The notes: a model not told the origin generated them from the letters alone. 64,000 nt of DNA from Fidelibacterota bacterium SCGC AAA160-B08 (GCA_000402755.1 AQSD01000003.1:1-64000); one strand, 5' to 3'. Shown: positions 18,461-28,698, counted from the first letter of the stretch. A program made the numbers and translations.

Positions 18461-18475
18461 CCCACAATTCACCAC
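18461..18475 (-). promoter_or_regulatory. Putative MraZ operator: two GTGG repeats 10 bases apart
   Basis: Read on the minus strand the sequence is GTGGTGAATTGTGGG, giving GTGG at 10-base spacing, as in known MraZ boxes (one helical turn apart). It begins just past the -10 element and should straddle the transcription start, a suitable place for repression. Only two clear copies are seen, where three or four are usual. Confidence 0.45.
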
Positions 18476-18477
18476 TT

Positions 18478-18507
18478 ATCTTACTATACATGCATCATCT
18501 ATGTCAA
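18478..18507 (-). promoter_or_regulatory. Putative sigma70-type promoter of the mraZ/dcw operon
   Basis: On the minus strand, TTGACA (18507-18502) and TAAGAT (18483-18478) are separated by 18 bases. Transcription would start near 18471, about 37 bases before the mraZ ATG. The -35 is a perfect consensus hexamer in a 141-base gap, the longest intergenic space in the window. No obvious Shine-Dalgarno precedes mraZ. Confidence 0.5.
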
Positions 18508-18575
18508 TAAATTTGTTATAAATTTGGATAAAAAAATGACTAAAAAAGATTAAATGATAGATCTATAAGTTAAAA

Positions 18576-19397
18576 CTATCTATTTTTTGGTATATACTTT
18601 GTGATAGAGACTGATAAAGGGTCTGCTATAAGATCTATTTTTATGGGAAAATCATTAACTATACTTTTAGATAAATCAGTAAAAGTATTTTCAGAAAAAA
18701 ATACTAATTCAAAATTAACTGTATTTGCTATTAAGAAGGTTTTTTCTTCTCCATTCCATATTTCAGAAAAAGAATTAGACTGATTAATGCTTGTATCGTC
18801 AAATATAAAGTACTCTTTTGCAGATGTACTATCTGAGTATTCAATATAATTTTCATTATTTGATTGAAATCGAATGGTTATTGGAAAAGAAAAAGTTTCT
18901 TCGCTTAAAATCTCTTCACTTCTTATGGCATATATTTGCTCTAAGCTAGATTTAGATATTCTAAGCTCATTCTCTTTATCGACATTAGAAATGTCCGATG
19001 AATTATTGAGTACAAAACTTAATACAACTAAGATAAAAAATATCGCTGATCCAATCAAAATATTTGGATTAAATATATTGTCTGTCTTTATGATATCAAC
19101 AAATGTTAAACTTTTATCATCATCTTTTACTTTCTTTTTTCTAGTCCTTGGCTTACGATCAGATTTTTTTTGATTAAGAAAATTATTTAACTCTTCAACC
19201 CCTTCATCAATATCTACGCCAATTTCTTTAAGATAAGCTTTAAAAAATAGCCTTACATAAACGTTAGAAATTTCAGAAAATTTACCCGCTTCAATAGCCT
19301 TAAGGCTGACAATATCTATTTTAGTTCTACGCTGGATATCTTCCAGAGAGATTTTATTTTCTAATCTAAATTTTTTATATCTTGAATAGAAAATCAT
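18576..19397 (-). CDS. RodZ-like membrane protein with N-terminal HTH domain
   Basis: A 273-residue protein with a Cro/RodZ-type helix-turn-helix at about 4-70 (YKKFRLENKISLEDIQRRTKI), a basic linker, one transmembrane helix (about 110-128) and a periplasmic beta-rich C-terminal part. This is the architecture of RodZ, which couples MreB to the elongation machinery. It lies directly upstream of the dcw cluster on the same strand and overlaps maf by 4 bases, which fits a shape function. Low conservation of the C-terminal domain keeps me from assigning the symbol. Confidence 0.75.
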   Translation of the reverse strand: MIFYSRYKKFRLENKISLEDIQRRTKIDIVSLKAIEAGKFSEISNVYVRLFFKAYLKEIGVDIDEGVEELNNFLNQKKSDRKPRTRKKKVKDDDKSLTFVDIIKTDNIFNPNILIGSAIFFILVVLSFVLNNSSDISNVDKENELRISKSSLEQIYAIRSEEILSEETFSFPITIRFQSNNENYIEYSDSTSAKEYFIFDDTSINQSNSFSEIWNGEEKTFLIANTVNFELVFFSENTFTDLSKSIVNDFPIKIDLIADPLSVSITKYIPKNR

Positions 19398-19960
19398 AGG
19401 CTGTCTAATATTTTTTTTATCTTACTCATTTCGAATTTCTTCAAGGGAAAACCTACAATATTATTGTAACATCCGTCAATATGTTTAATTAAAATATTTT
19501 CAGCATCTTCAATATTATAAGCACCAGCTTTATCTAAAACATCAAAAGACTCAATATAGTTTTCTATAGTAGATTTTGATAATTTTTTAAATGTAACGTC
19601 AGTTTTATCAAAAATACTCGTAACCTTTCCTTCAAAAAAAAGACTTAATCCGCTAATAACAGAATGAGTTTCATTGGATAGCTTATCAATAATCGTAAAA
19701 GCCTCACTATGCGAAGATGGCTTTCCTATAATCTGATTATTAAAATCAACAATAGTATCGCCCGCTAACACACAACTTTCTTTATGGTTCCTCCATATAT
19801 GAGATGCCTTCCTCTGGGATATATTCAAAACGTAATCAATTGGTTTTAAATTATTGACATTAGACTCATCTATATCTGGTGATATGCATTGAAAATCATA
19901 ACCTAATTCTCTTAGAATTCTCTTTCGTCTTGGAGAACTTGATGCTAATATTAGGCTCAT
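19394..19960 (-). CDS. maf: Maf-like nucleotide pyrophosphatase
   Basis: A 188-residue Maf/HAM1-fold protein. The N-terminus LILASSSPRRKRILRELG holds the phosphate-binding SxSPRR motif; LAGDTIVDFNNQIIGKP carries the conserved Asp and Lys/Pro region; DKAGAYNIEDA matches the late family motif. Family members hydrolyse dTTP, UTP or modified nucleotides and have been linked to division arrest. The dTTP/UTP branch (YhdE-like) is most likely, but substrate is not fixed from sequence. It overlaps the RodZ-like gene by four bases and is divergent from aconitase with 55 bases between. Confidence 0.9.
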   Translation of the reverse strand: MSLILASSSPRRKRILRELGYDFQCISPDIDESNVNNLKPIDYVLNISQRKASHIWRNHKESCVLAGDTIVDFNNQIIGKPSSHSEAFTIIDKLSNETHSVISGLSLFFEGKVTSIFDKTDVTFKKLSKSTIENYIESFDVLDKAGAYNIEDAENILIKHIDGCYNNIVGFPLKKFEMSKIKKILDSL

Positions 19961-20015
19961 TGTTTTAGTTATTTTTTTTGTAATTAAATTTAAATAATTT
20001 AGGGAGGATAAAATA

Positions 20016-22274
20016 ATGGACCAAACTAAAATAGTTAAAAAGACCTATTCAAAATATACAGAGTCTCTTCCTGTTGCTAGAGATTTTTTTAATCGACCAT
20101 TGACCTACACAGAAAAAATACTTTTCTCACATTTAAGCAAGCCATTAGAATCTATTCCAGAAAGAACAAAAACATTTTGTTGCATAAAACCTGATCGAGT
20201 AGCTATGCAAGACGCAACAGCACAAATGGCACTGCTTCAATTTATTAATGCAGGCATGCAAACAACTGCTGTCCCTAGCACTGTTCATTGTGATCACTTA
20301 ATTACAGCTATTACTGGTGCAAAAGACGACCTAGATAATGCTCTTATTACAAATAAAGAAGTTTATAATTTTTTAATATCTGTTTGTGAAAAGTATGGGA
20401 TTGGTTTCTGGAAACCTGGTGCAGGAATTATTCATCAAACCATATTAGAAAACTATGCATTTCCTGGATCTCTAATGATTGGAACTGATTCACACACTCC
20501 GAATGCAGGAGGTTTAGGAATGATTGCAATTGGCGTAGGTGGAGCTGACGCTGTAGATGTAATGACAGATTCTCCATGGGAAGTCAATTGGCCTGGTGTT
20601 ATTGGAGTTAAATTAGTTGGAGAATTAAAAAATTGGGCTTCCCCAAAAGATATCATACTTAAGCTAGCTGGAATTTTAACAGTTAAAGGTGGTACTGGAA
20701 AAATTATTGAATATTTTGGAGAAGGAACCAAGACAATAAGCTGTACAGGGAAAGCGACTATAACTAATATGGGAGCTGAAGTAGGAGCAACAACTTCTTT
20801 ATTTCCTTATGACAAAAAAATGTTTGAATATTTAGTTGCAACCTCAAGATCTGATATTGCATCACTAGCAGAAGAATTAAAAGATGACTTAAAAGCAGAC
20901 GATGAAGTAGCAAATAATCCAGAAAAATATTACGATGAAGTAATTGAAATAAATTTATCTGAACTTGAACCTCATATTGTTGGTCCATATAGTCCTGATC
21001 TTTCTAGGAAAGTATCAGATATGCCATTAGCTATTAAAAATAATAATTATGATGATGATTTAAAAGTTGGACTAATTGGTAGTTGTACAAATTCATCTTA
21101 TGAAGATATTGAGAAAGCTGCTCATGTTGCAAAACAAGCATTAGATCAAGGCTTAAAAGCTAAATCAGAATTTTATATTACTCCAGGTTCTAATCAAATA
21201 AAAGCCACTATGGATCGTGATGGATATACGGAAATTTTTCAAAAACTTGGTGGTAAAGTACTGGCTAATGCCTGCGGACCATGTATTGGACAATGGAAGA
21301 GATCTGGTGTTGAAGATGGAGAAAAAAATACTATTATTACATCATTTAATAGAAATTTTGCAAAAAGAAATGATGGAAATGCAGCTACTGAATCTTTTGT
21401 AGCTAGCCCAGAAATTGTAACCGCATTAGCTATAGCAGGTAAACTTAGCTTTAATCCTTCAAAAGATTCAATCTTAATGGATGATGGAAATAAATTTATG
21501 TTTAACCCCCCTATTGGATCAGAATTACCTGTTGACGGCTTTGAAGATGTAGATAGTAGCGACTTCTTAACTGGAACCTTAAATCCATCTGCAGAAATTA
21601 TTATAGACAAAAATAGTAAACGACTACAAAAATTAGATCCATTCAAAGAATGGAATAAGAAAGATGCTAAAAATTTACGTATCTTATTAAAAGCTGAAGG
21701 AAAGTGTACTACCGACCACGTATCTCCGGCTGGACCTTGGTTAAAATATAGAGGACATCTTGAAAACATATCTCAAAACATGTATTCTGGTGCATTAAAT
21801 GCATATACACAATCTACTGGAGAAGCAATAAATACTGACACCAAAGAAAAGGGCAATATTTATGAAGTTGCAAAATATTACAGCTCAAATTCTATTGATT
21901 GGCTAGCAGTTGCTGATGAAAATTATGGAGAAGGATCTAGTAGAGAACATGCAGCTATGGAACCAAGATTTATGGGTTGTAAGATCGTTTTAGCAAAAAG
22001 CTTTGCGAGAATTGCTCAAACCAATTTAAAAAAACAAGGTATATTACCTTTGATATTCCAAGATAAGTCAGACTATGAAAAAATTGAAGCTTTTGATACT
22101 ATATCAACTATAAATCTAAACGAATTTGGTCCGACAAATAATATTGATCTAAGTTTGAATAAGCCAGATGGCTCTACCTACATTATTAAGACAATTCATA
22201 CTTTTTCAGAAAATCAAATCTCATGGTTTAAGGCCGGATCTGCTCTAAATCTAATCGCAGATCACTTAAATTGA
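20016..22274 (+). CDS. Aconitate hydratase, mitochondrial-type
   Basis: Fe-S enzyme converting citrate to isocitrate in the TCA cycle; 752 residues, the size of the mitochondrial-type branch rather than the ~890-residue AcnA/IRP or ~860-residue AcnB. Cluster ligands are C357 (GSCTNSS), C420 and C423 (ACGPCIGQW). The swivel domain carries NYGEGSSREHAA. A very strong Shine-Dalgarno (AGGGAGGAT, 20001-20009) sits 6 bases before the ATG, pointing to high expression. gatB follows with an overlapping start. Confidence 0.95.
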   Translation: MDQTKIVKKTYSKYTESLPVARDFFNRPLTYTEKILFSHLSKPLESIPERTKTFCCIKPDRVAMQDATAQMALLQFINAGMQTTAVPSTVHCDHLITAITGAKDDLDNALITNKEVYNFLISVCEKYGIGFWKPGAGIIHQTILENYAFPGSLMIGTDSHTPNAGGLGMIAIGVGGADAVDVMTDSPWEVNWPGVIGVKLVGELKNWASPKDIILKLAGILTVKGGTGKIIEYFGEGTKTISCTGKATITNMGAEVGATTSLFPYDKKMFEYLVATSRSDIASLAEELKDDLKADDEVANNPEKYYDEVIEINLSELEPHIVGPYSPDLSRKVSDMPLAIKNNNYDDDLKVGLIGSCTNSSYEDIEKAAHVAKQALDQGLKAKSEFYITPGSNQIKATMDRDGYTEIFQKLGGKVLANACGPCIGQWKRSGVEDGEKNTIITSFNRNFAKRNDGNAATESFVASPEIVTALAIAGKLSFNPSKDSILMDDGNKFMFNPPIGSELPVDGFEDVDSSDFLTGTLNPSAEIIIDKNSKRLQKLDPFKEWNKKDAKNLRILLKAEGKCTTDHVSPAGPWLKYRGHLENISQNMYSGALNAYTQSTGEAINTDTKEKGNIYEVAKYYSSNSIDWLAVADENYGEGSSREHAAMEPRFMGCKIVLAKSFARIAQTNLKKQGILPLIFQDKSDYEKIEAFDTISTINLNEFGPTNNIDLSLNKPDGSTYIIKTIHTFSENQISWFKAGSALNLIADHLN

Positions 22275-23725
22275 ATACAATAGAAACAATTAACAAAGAT
22301 TGGGATTTTGTTATTGGGATAGAAGTACATGTACAGTTAGAAACAAAATCAAAAATGTTTAGTACATGTGAATATACTTATGATAAAGATCCAAATACGC
22401 TTACATGCCCTACTTCTCTTGGATTGCCCGGAGCACTTCCTTCAATAAATGAAAAAGCTATAGATTTTGCTATTCAATTTGGTAGTGCGGTAAATGCTAA
22501 TATACATTCCTCTTTTTCTTTTGCCAGAAAACATTATTTTTATCCCGATCTTCCAAAAGGATATCAAATATCTCAATTTGATAAACCTATTGTAACAGGA
22601 GGAGTTGTACCTATTTGGTGGAACGACAAACAATATGACATTGAATTAACAAGAGCTCATCTAGAAGAAGATGCAGGTAAATCAACTCATCATCTATCAA
22701 GCAATAGCAGTCAGGTAGATTTTAACAGAAGTGGTGCTCCGCTAATAGAAATTGTTACTGAACCTGTATTAACACATCCCATACAAGCAAAAATATTTAT
22801 TCAACGAATAAAACAGATTGTTAACTATATAATGATTTCTAATGCTGAGATGGAACAAGGAAAATTAAGATGTGATGCTAATATATCTATTAAGAAAAAA
22901 GGTGTTAAAAAATTTGGTACTAAAACAGAAATTAAAAATATTAATTCTTTTAGAAATGTACAAAAAGCAATTGAATCTGAGATTAAAAGACAGCATCAAC
23001 TATTAGAAGATGGACAGGAAGTAAAGCAAGCAAGTTTAACTTGGAATAATGAGAAAAATACTGCAGAAATTATGCGAGTAAAAGAAAATGCTAATGACTA
23101 TAGATACTTTCCAGATCCAGACCTACCCCCAGTTACGATTGAAAATTCAAAGATAAAATCTATAAGAGAAATTTTACCTACTTTACCATTTGAGTTTGAA
23201 AATAAATGGATAGATAAATATAATTTTAAGCCAGAAGAAGCTATCACTCTTGCTAGTACAAGACATATTGCTTCTTATTTTGAGGAAATACTTAACTATG
23301 ATGTTAGTGCTAAAAATGCCTATAAATGGATTACGGGTGAATTATTTCGACTATTTAATGAGGTGAATATCCCCTTTGATCACAATAAGGTGCTAGCTAA
23401 AGATTTAGCAAAAATTATCTCTTTGAGTGATTCAGAAAAAATAACTACAAACTCTGCAAAAGAAGTCTTAAGAAAATTATTTACCTCTAATGATTCGCTC
23501 AAAACTGTAATGAATGATGGAGATTATCTGGATAATAAAAGTAATAATGTAGAAGACATCATTGATAAAGTATTGAAAGAAAATCCAGGAGAAGTTATAA
23601 GATTTCAAAAAGGCGAAGAAAAACTGTTGAGTTACTTTATAGGTAAAGTAATGAAGGAATCAAAAGGTAAAATAAATCATAAAATAATTACTCAAGAATT
23701 GAGTAAAAAACTTAGAAATTCTTAA
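22271..23725 (+). CDS. gatB: Aspartyl/glutamyl-tRNA amidotransferase subunit B (TTG start)
   Basis: The 484-residue B subunit of GatCAB, which amidates Glu-tRNA(Gln) and Asp-tRNA(Asn). It begins with the family-typical [10 protein letters not shown]; the kinase-like core has [17 protein letters not shown] and [11 protein letters not shown]; the tail is a YqeY-like helical domain that binds tRNA. The only sensible start is the TTG at 22271, overlapping the aconitase TGA stop; the next ATG would remove conserved sequence. gatA and gatC are not in this window. It converges with rpmB and overlaps it by 4 bases. Confidence 0.95.
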   Translation: MNTIETINKDWDFVIGIEVHVQLETKSKMFSTCEYTYDKDPNTLTCPTSLGLPGALPSINEKAIDFAIQFGSAVNANIHSSFSFARKHYFYPDLPKGYQISQFDKPIVTGGVVPIWWNDKQYDIELTRAHLEEDAGKSTHHLSSNSSQVDFNRSGAPLIEIVTEPVLTHPIQAKIFIQRIKQIVNYIMISNAEMEQGKLRCDANISIKKKGVKKFGTKTEIKNINSFRNVQKAIESEIKRQHQLLEDGQEVKQASLTWNNEKNTAEIMRVKENANDYRYFPDPDLPPVTIENSKIKSIREILPTLPFEFENKWIDKYNFKPEEAITLASTRHIASYFEEILNYDVSAKNAYKWITGELFRLFNEVNIPFDHNKVLAKDLAKIISLSDSEKITTNSAKEVLRKLFTSNDSLKTVMNDGDYLDNKSNNVEDIIDKVLKENPGEVIRFQKGEEKLLSYFIGKVMKESKGKINHKIITQELSKKLRNS

Positions 23726-23958
23726 AATTTTCTTCCTTTAGCAGTTAATTCTCTAATCACAGAATCAATACCTTTTTTATCAATAGTTTTAATACCTCTT
23801 GCTGATACTTTAAGAGTAATAGATTTTTTTAAACTAGCTACCCAGAAAGTTTTTTTCTGTAGATTTACATCAAATCTTCTTCTAGTTTTATTGTTTGCAT
23901 GACTTACATTGTTTCCATGCATTACTTTTTTACCTGTTACTTCACAAACTCTTGACAT
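23722..23958 (-). CDS. rpmB: 50S ribosomal protein L28
   Basis: A 78-residue ribosomal protein starting [29 protein letters not shown], the characteristic L28 N-terminus; the LRVSA-like middle is here [12 protein letters not shown]. Length is normal. It stands alone on the minus strand between gatB and the dihydrouridine synthase gene. rpmG, often next to it, is not seen. Confidence 0.96.
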   Translation of the reverse strand: MSRVCEVTGKKVMHGNNVSHANNKTRRRFDVNLQKKTFWVASLKKSITLKVSARGIKTIDKKGIDSVIRELTAKGRKF

Positions 23959-23979
23959 TTTTTAACCTTTTATCTTTGA

Positions 23980-23993
23980 AGTTTAATTAAACT
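23980..23993. promoter_or_regulatory. 14-base perfect palindrome between rpmB and the dus gene
   Basis: AGTTTAATTAAACT is a perfect palindrome in the short divergent region between the rpmB and dus start codons. It could be an operator for either gene, but such palindromes arise easily in AT-rich DNA, so this is recorded with low confidence. Confidence 0.2.
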
Positions 23994-24038
23994 CGGGCAA
24001 ATTTAAACCAATAATTGAACCTAACAAACAAAAAGAAT

Positions 24039-25019
24039 ATGTTTGATTTAAATAAAAAAATAGAGATTGGATCTTTAAAGCTGGACTTCCCTTTCTTTCT
24101 AGCTCCTATGGCAGGAGTCACTGACTATGCATACAGAGTCATTGCGAAAGAATTTGGTGCAGGTATTGTTTATTCAGAATTCGTTTCAGCACATGGAATT
24201 ATAAGAAAAAATGAAAAAACTCTAAAAATGATTGAATTTTCAGAATTTGAGAGGCCAATTGGTATTCAAATATTTGGAGATACTCCTGAAGTTATGGAGA
24301 AAGCTGCTCGATTAGTTTATGAGCAATTTAAGCCTGATTTGATTGATATTAACTATGGATGCCCTGTTCCAAAAGTAACTAAAAAAGGCGCTGGATCTGC
24401 AGCGTTGAAAGATCTATGCTTAATGGAAGATATCACTGCTGCAGTTGTTGAATCTGTCAAAGAAGTTCCAGTAACTGTCAAAATGAGAGCAGGTTGGAAT
24501 TCTGAAAACATTGTGAGTACAGAGGCGGGTATAAAATTAGAAAAAATTGGTATCAAAGCTATCACACTACACCCAAGAACAACTGTTCAGCTCTATAAAG
24601 GAAAGGCTGATTGGTCTCTTATTAAAGAATTAAAAGAAAATGTAAAAATTCCAGTAATAGGAAATGGTGATATACAAACTATAGAAGATATTGAAAGAAT
24701 GTTCTCATTGACAAGCTGTGATGGAATTATGATTGGTAGAGCCGCACTTGGGAATCCTTGGTTTTTTACTCAAATTAAAAAATATATGAAAAATGAAGAT
24801 TTTAATGAGATAAGTATGGATGAAAGATTGGATGTTTGTAATAGACATCTAGATCTACTTGTTGAAACCCATGGAGAAGTTGTAGGTACAAATAATATGA
24901 GGAAACACTTCGGTTGGTACTTCAAAGGTTTTAAACATGCTTCTGGATTGAGAAAAAAATTAGTTTTAGTAAAGAATTATTCTGAAATGAAGGATATTTT
25001 ATCTAATATTAGGCACTAA
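24039..25019 (+). CDS. tRNA-dihydrouridine synthase (DusB-like)
   Basis: FMN-dependent TIM-barrel enzyme of 326 residues reducing uridines in the tRNA D-loop. FMN-site motif APMAGVTDYAYR is near the N-terminus; DINYGCPVPKVTKKGAGSAAL carries the catalytic cysteine; RAGWN and IGRAALGNPW complete the pattern of DusB. The ATG at 24039 is preferred; an in-frame TTG at 24015 would add eight residues that do not resemble the family. The fis gene that accompanies dusB in proteobacteria is absent. Confidence 0.92.
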   Translation: MFDLNKKIEIGSLKLDFPFFLAPMAGVTDYAYRVIAKEFGAGIVYSEFVSAHGIIRKNEKTLKMIEFSEFERPIGIQIFGDTPEVMEKAARLVYEQFKPDLIDINYGCPVPKVTKKGAGSAALKDLCLMEDITAAVVESVKEVPVTVKMRAGWNSENIVSTEAGIKLEKIGIKAITLHPRTTVQLYKGKADWSLIKELKENVKIPVIGNGDIQTIEDIERMFSLTSCDGIMIGRAALGNPWFFTQIKKYMKNEDFNEISMDERLDVCNRHLDLLVETHGEVVGTNNMRKHFGWYFKGFKHASGLRKKLVLVKNYSEMKDILSNIRH

Positions 25020-25036
25020 AAACGAAAGAGGAAATT

Positions 25037-26653
25037 ATGGACAAAAATTTTAAAGCAGTAAATGCACCAATACTAGATTTTGAACCAGGTTCAAAACATA
25101 GAGAAGAATTAATAAAAGAGATTGAAAGACAGTCAAATAGACAAAAAGAAGTTCCAGTCATTATTCATGGAAAAGAATATTATACAGGTAATACGCAGAC
25201 ATGTACAAAACCTCATGATCATCAACATCTTCTAGGAACATACCATGAAGCTGGAGAAAAAGAAATTCAAATGGCGATAGATTCTTCTCTTGAGGCATGG
25301 AAATCTTGGTCAAACACTTCTCTTGAGTATAGAGCTTCAATTTTTAAAAAAGTTGCTGACTTAATTGATGGTCCATATAGATATAAAATTAATGCTGCGG
25401 CAATGCTCGATATTGGAAAAAGTGTTTTTCAAGCTGAGGTTGATGCATCATGCGAACTTATAGACTTTTTAAATTTTAGTATTGAATTTGCTTATAAGAT
25501 GGAAAATACATTTACTCCTATTTCTCCAGAAGGAATGCATAATGCTTTGGAATTCAGACCTCTAGAAGGATTTGTTTTCGCTATTGCTCCATTTAACTTC
25601 TTTAGCATTGGAGGAAACTTAGCTATCGCTCCTGCTATTGTAGGTAATACAGTATTATGGAAACCAGCACCAAGCGCAGTTTATTCATCTCATGTGATTA
25701 TGGAGCTTTATAAAGAAGCAGGTCTTCCTGATGGAGTAATTAATTTTATTCCAGGCGATGGTCCTAAAATTGGTGAGCAAGTACTTGCTCATAGAGATTT
25801 AGCTGGAGTACACTTTACTGGATCTACTAAAACATTTAAACATTTATGGAAAAGTGTATCCAATAACTTAGATACATATAAAAGCTATCCTAAAGTTGTT
25901 GGTGAAACCGGAGGAAAAGACTTCTGTATTGCTCATGAATCTGCTAATATTGATGGTCTTGTGACTGCAATGGTAAGAGGAGCATTCGAATATCAAGGAC
26001 AGAAATGTTCTGCTATGTCTAGAGCTTACCTCCCTTCTACTAAATGGGACATCATTAAAGAAAAACTTGTAACACAAATTGCTACCATAGAAGTAGGACC
26101 ACCAGAAGATTTTAAAAACTTCGTTAATGCAGTCATCGATGAAACAGCGTTTGATAAAATATCTTCATATATAGACTATGCAAATGAATCAAGTGATTGT
26201 GAAGTTCTATGTGGTGGAACATATGATAAGTCAAAAGGCTATTTTGTTCAACCCACTGTAATAGTGACTAGCGATCCTCATTTTAAAACATTAGAAGAGG
26301 AAATTTTTGGTCCTGTATTGACAATTTATGTTTATGATACGGATCAGTGGTCAGAAACTTTAACGCTAATCGATTCAACATCTCCTTATGCACTAACTGG
26401 CTGTGTTTTCTCTGAAGACAGAGATATTGTAGAAGAAGTACGCTCTACATTAAGATTTTCAGCAGGAAATTTCTATATTAATGACAAACCAACTGGTGCT
26501 GTTGTAGGACAACAACCTTTTGGTGGAAGTCGCGCTTCTGGTACTAATGATAAAGGCGGATCTATGCTGAATCTTTTAAGATGGACTTCACCAAGAACAA
26601 TTAAAGAAACCTTTGAACCACCTAAGGATTATCGCTATCCTTACATGGATTAA
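25037..26653 (+). CDS. pruA: Delta-1-pyrroline-5-carboxylate dehydrogenase
   Basis: Aldehyde dehydrogenase of 538 residues that oxidises P5C/glutamate semialdehyde to glutamate, the last step of proline (and arginine/ornithine) use. The catalytic residues are E290 (VVGETGGKD) and C324 (YQGQKCSA). The long N-terminus and the TGSTKTFKHLW and GAVVGQQPFGG stretches match stand-alone P5CDH of the animal/bacterial type, not the PutA fusion. Proline dehydrogenase is not in the window. A GAGGA Shine-Dalgarno precedes the ATG; sucC follows one base after the stop codon. Confidence 0.93.
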   Translation: MDKNFKAVNAPILDFEPGSKHREELIKEIERQSNRQKEVPVIIHGKEYYTGNTQTCTKPHDHQHLLGTYHEAGEKEIQMAIDSSLEAWKSWSNTSLEYRASIFKKVADLIDGPYRYKINAAAMLDIGKSVFQAEVDASCELIDFLNFSIEFAYKMENTFTPISPEGMHNALEFRPLEGFVFAIAPFNFFSIGGNLAIAPAIVGNTVLWKPAPSAVYSSHVIMELYKEAGLPDGVINFIPGDGPKIGEQVLAHRDLAGVHFTGSTKTFKHLWKSVSNNLDTYKSYPKVVGETGGKDFCIAHESANIDGLVTAMVRGAFEYQGQKCSAMSRAYLPSTKWDIIKEKLVTQIATIEVGPPEDFKNFVNAVIDETAFDKISSYIDYANESSDCEVLCGGTYDKSKGYFVQPTVIVTSDPHFKTLEEEIFGPVLTIYVYDTDQWSETLTLIDSTSPYALTGCVFSEDRDIVEEVRSTLRFSAGNFYINDKPTGAVVGQQPFGGSRASGTNDKGGSMLNLLRWTSPRTIKETFEPPKDYRYPYMD

Positions 26654-26654
26654 T

Positions 26655-27821
26655 ATGAAAATTCACGAATACCAAGCCAAAGAAATTCTTAAAAAGTTTA
26701 ATATTCCTATTCAGGAAGGTTATGCTATTGATAATAATACCGATATTGACGATACTATTAAAAAAGTACAAACTGACTTTAATAGTGAAGCTGTAATTGT
26801 CAAAGCTCAAATTCATGCTGGAGGTCGAGGAAAAGGTGGTGGAGTAAAATACTGTCCTACTTTTGAAGATGCTCAAGAGGCTGCCAACACAATCTTAGGG
26901 ATGAACTTAATCACTCACCAAACAGGACCAGAAGGCAAGATGGTTAATAAGATTCTGATTACTCAGGCCTTAGATATCCAAAAAGAATATTATTTTGCTA
27001 TCACATTTGATAGATCTAAAAATTCTGATGTGTTTATAGTGTCTACCGAAGGTGGTGTTGATATTGAGGAAGTAGCCGAAAATAATCCTGAAAAAATTAT
27101 TAAATCATGGATTGATGATTCGCCCAATGCTTTAGAGAATGCAGTAAAAGAAATAATCGCATCTTTATCGCTTGAAAAATTTGAAAATGTAGAACAGATG
27201 TTTAAAGATTTATATACATGTTATATCGAGTCAGACTGTTCCCTTCTAGAAATTAATCCTTTAGTATCAACAACTGATCAAGAAATTATCGCTCTTGATG
27301 CAAAAGTAGATATTGATTCTAACTCTCTATTTAGACATCCTGAAATTGCTGCTTATCATGACAAATCAGAAGAAGATCCGCTAGAGCTACAAGCTGCTGA
27401 ATATGGATTAAACTATATTAAACTAGATGGTAATGTAGGCTGTATGGTTAATGGCGCAGGATTAGCCATGGCTACAATGGATATAGTAAAACATTGTGGA
27501 GGTGAACCTGCAAATTTCTTAGATGTAGGAGGAGCTGCGAACGTAGAAACCATTAAAAATGGTTTTAAAATTATCTTATCTGATAAAAATGTAAAGTCTA
27601 TTTTAATCAATATATTTGGTGGGATTGTGCGATGCGATAGAGTAGCTAACGGTGTTATACAAGCTGTAAAAGAATTAGAATTAGATGTTGTAGTTGTTGT
27701 AAGACTACAAGGAACGAATGCTAAATTAGCGAAAAAAATACTTGATGAATCTGATATTGAATTAATAAGTGCAGAAACAATTAATGAAGCTGCAACAAAA
27801 GCTGTGGAGATGATAAAATAA
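26655..27821 (+). CDS. sucC: Succinyl-CoA synthetase beta subunit
   Basis: ATP-grasp subunit of 388 residues that carries the nucleotide and makes succinate plus ATP/GTP from succinyl-CoA. The start MKIHEYQAKEILKKF at 26655 is the family start; an upstream in-frame ATG at 26613 lies inside pruA and adds unrelated residues. GGRGKGGGVK and the late NIFGGIVRCDRVANG motif are conserved. It is followed by sucD with one base between. Confidence 0.96.
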   Translation: MKIHEYQAKEILKKFNIPIQEGYAIDNNTDIDDTIKKVQTDFNSEAVIVKAQIHAGGRGKGGGVKYCPTFEDAQEAANTILGMNLITHQTGPEGKMVNKILITQALDIQKEYYFAITFDRSKNSDVFIVSTEGGVDIEEVAENNPEKIIKSWIDDSPNALENAVKEIIASLSLEKFENVEQMFKDLYTCYIESDCSLLEINPLVSTTDQEIIALDAKVDIDSNSLFRHPEIAAYHDKSEEDPLELQAAEYGLNYIKLDGNVGCMVNGAGLAMATMDIVKHCGGEPANFLDVGGAANVETIKNGFKIILSDKNVKSILINIFGGIVRCDRVANGVIQAVKELELDVVVVVRLQGTNAKLAKKILDESDIELISAETINEAATKAVEMIK

Positions 27822-27822
27822 T

Positions 27823-28698
27823 ATGTCAATTCTATTAAATAAGAATACAAATATACTAGTTCAAGGAATCACTGGATCAGAAGGATCATTTCATGCAGAG
27901 CAAATGATTGAATATGGCTCAAAGGTTGTTTGTGGAGTTACTCCAGGAAAAGGTGGTCAAACAGCAACAGAAAATAAATTACCTGTATTTAATTCTATTC
28001 ATGATGCAAAAAAAGAATTTCAAGTTGATGCTACTGTTATTTTTGTACCTCCAAGATTTGCAGCGCAGGCTATTATAGAGGCTATCAAAGAAAGTATTGA
28101 ATTAATAGTGTGTATATCTGAAGGAATTCCTGTCAGAGATATGGTTACGGTTAAAAATATGCTAGATAAATCTTCTAGCACCTTAATCGGACCAAACTGT
28201 CCTGGATTAATTACGGCAGAGGAATCAAAAATTGGAATTACGCCAGGATTTATATGCAAAAAAGGTTCTGTAGGTATATTATCAAGATCTGGGACGTTGA
28301 CATATGAAGCTATTGATCAAGTAGTTAATGTTGGACTAGGCATTACAACTGCAGTAGGTATTGGAGGAGATCCAGTTATCGGTTCAAGCATGATAGATAT
28401 ACTAAAACACTTTAAAGATGATAATGACACAAAAGGTATTGTTATGATCGGTGAAATAGGTGGAAATATGGAGAATGATGCTGCCAGATGGGTAAAAGAA
28501 AATTTAAATAAACCAGTAGTATCTTTTATAGCAGGTCAAACTGCTCCAAAAGGAAAAAGAATGGGTCATGCTGGAGCCATAATATCAGAAGGATCTGAAA
28601 CAGCTGAAGCTAAAATTAAAATACTAAAAGAATGTGGAATTTCAGTAGCAAATACAGTATCTGAAATTGGCATTACAATGAAATCACTAATAGGATAA
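27823..28698 (+). CDS. sucD: Succinyl-CoA synthetase alpha subunit
   Basis: A 291-residue subunit binding CoA and carrying the phospho-histidine. The N-terminal CoA site reads VQGITGSEGSFHAEQM, and the active-site His lies in GHAGAIIS (about 247). GPNCPGLI and GIGGDPVIGS are conserved. It directly follows sucC and precedes ndk; grouping with ndk is sensible because NDP kinase equilibrates the nucleotide formed. Confidence 0.96.
   Translation: MSILLNKNTNILVQGITGSEGSFHAEQMIEYGSKVVCGVTPGKGGQTATENKLPVFNSIHDAKKEFQVDATVIFVPPRFAAQAIIEAIKESIELIVCISEGIPVRDMVTVKNMLDKSSSTLIGPNCPGLITAEESKIGITPGFICKKGSVGILSRSGTLTYEAIDQVVNVGLGITTAVGIGGDPVIGSSMIDILKHFKDDNDTKGIVMIGEIGGNMENDAARWVKENLNKPVVSFIAGQTAPKGKRMGHAGAIISEGSETAEAKIKILKECGISVANTVSEIGITMKSLIG

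Noticed and set aside
21239..21769. 176-residue minus-strand open frame inside aconitase
   Set aside because: Antisense to conserved aconitase sequence, no family resemblance and no Shine-Dalgarno.
27413..27850. 145-residue minus-strand open frame inside sucC
   Set aside because: Antisense to conserved sucC motifs; composition typical of a reversed coding frame.
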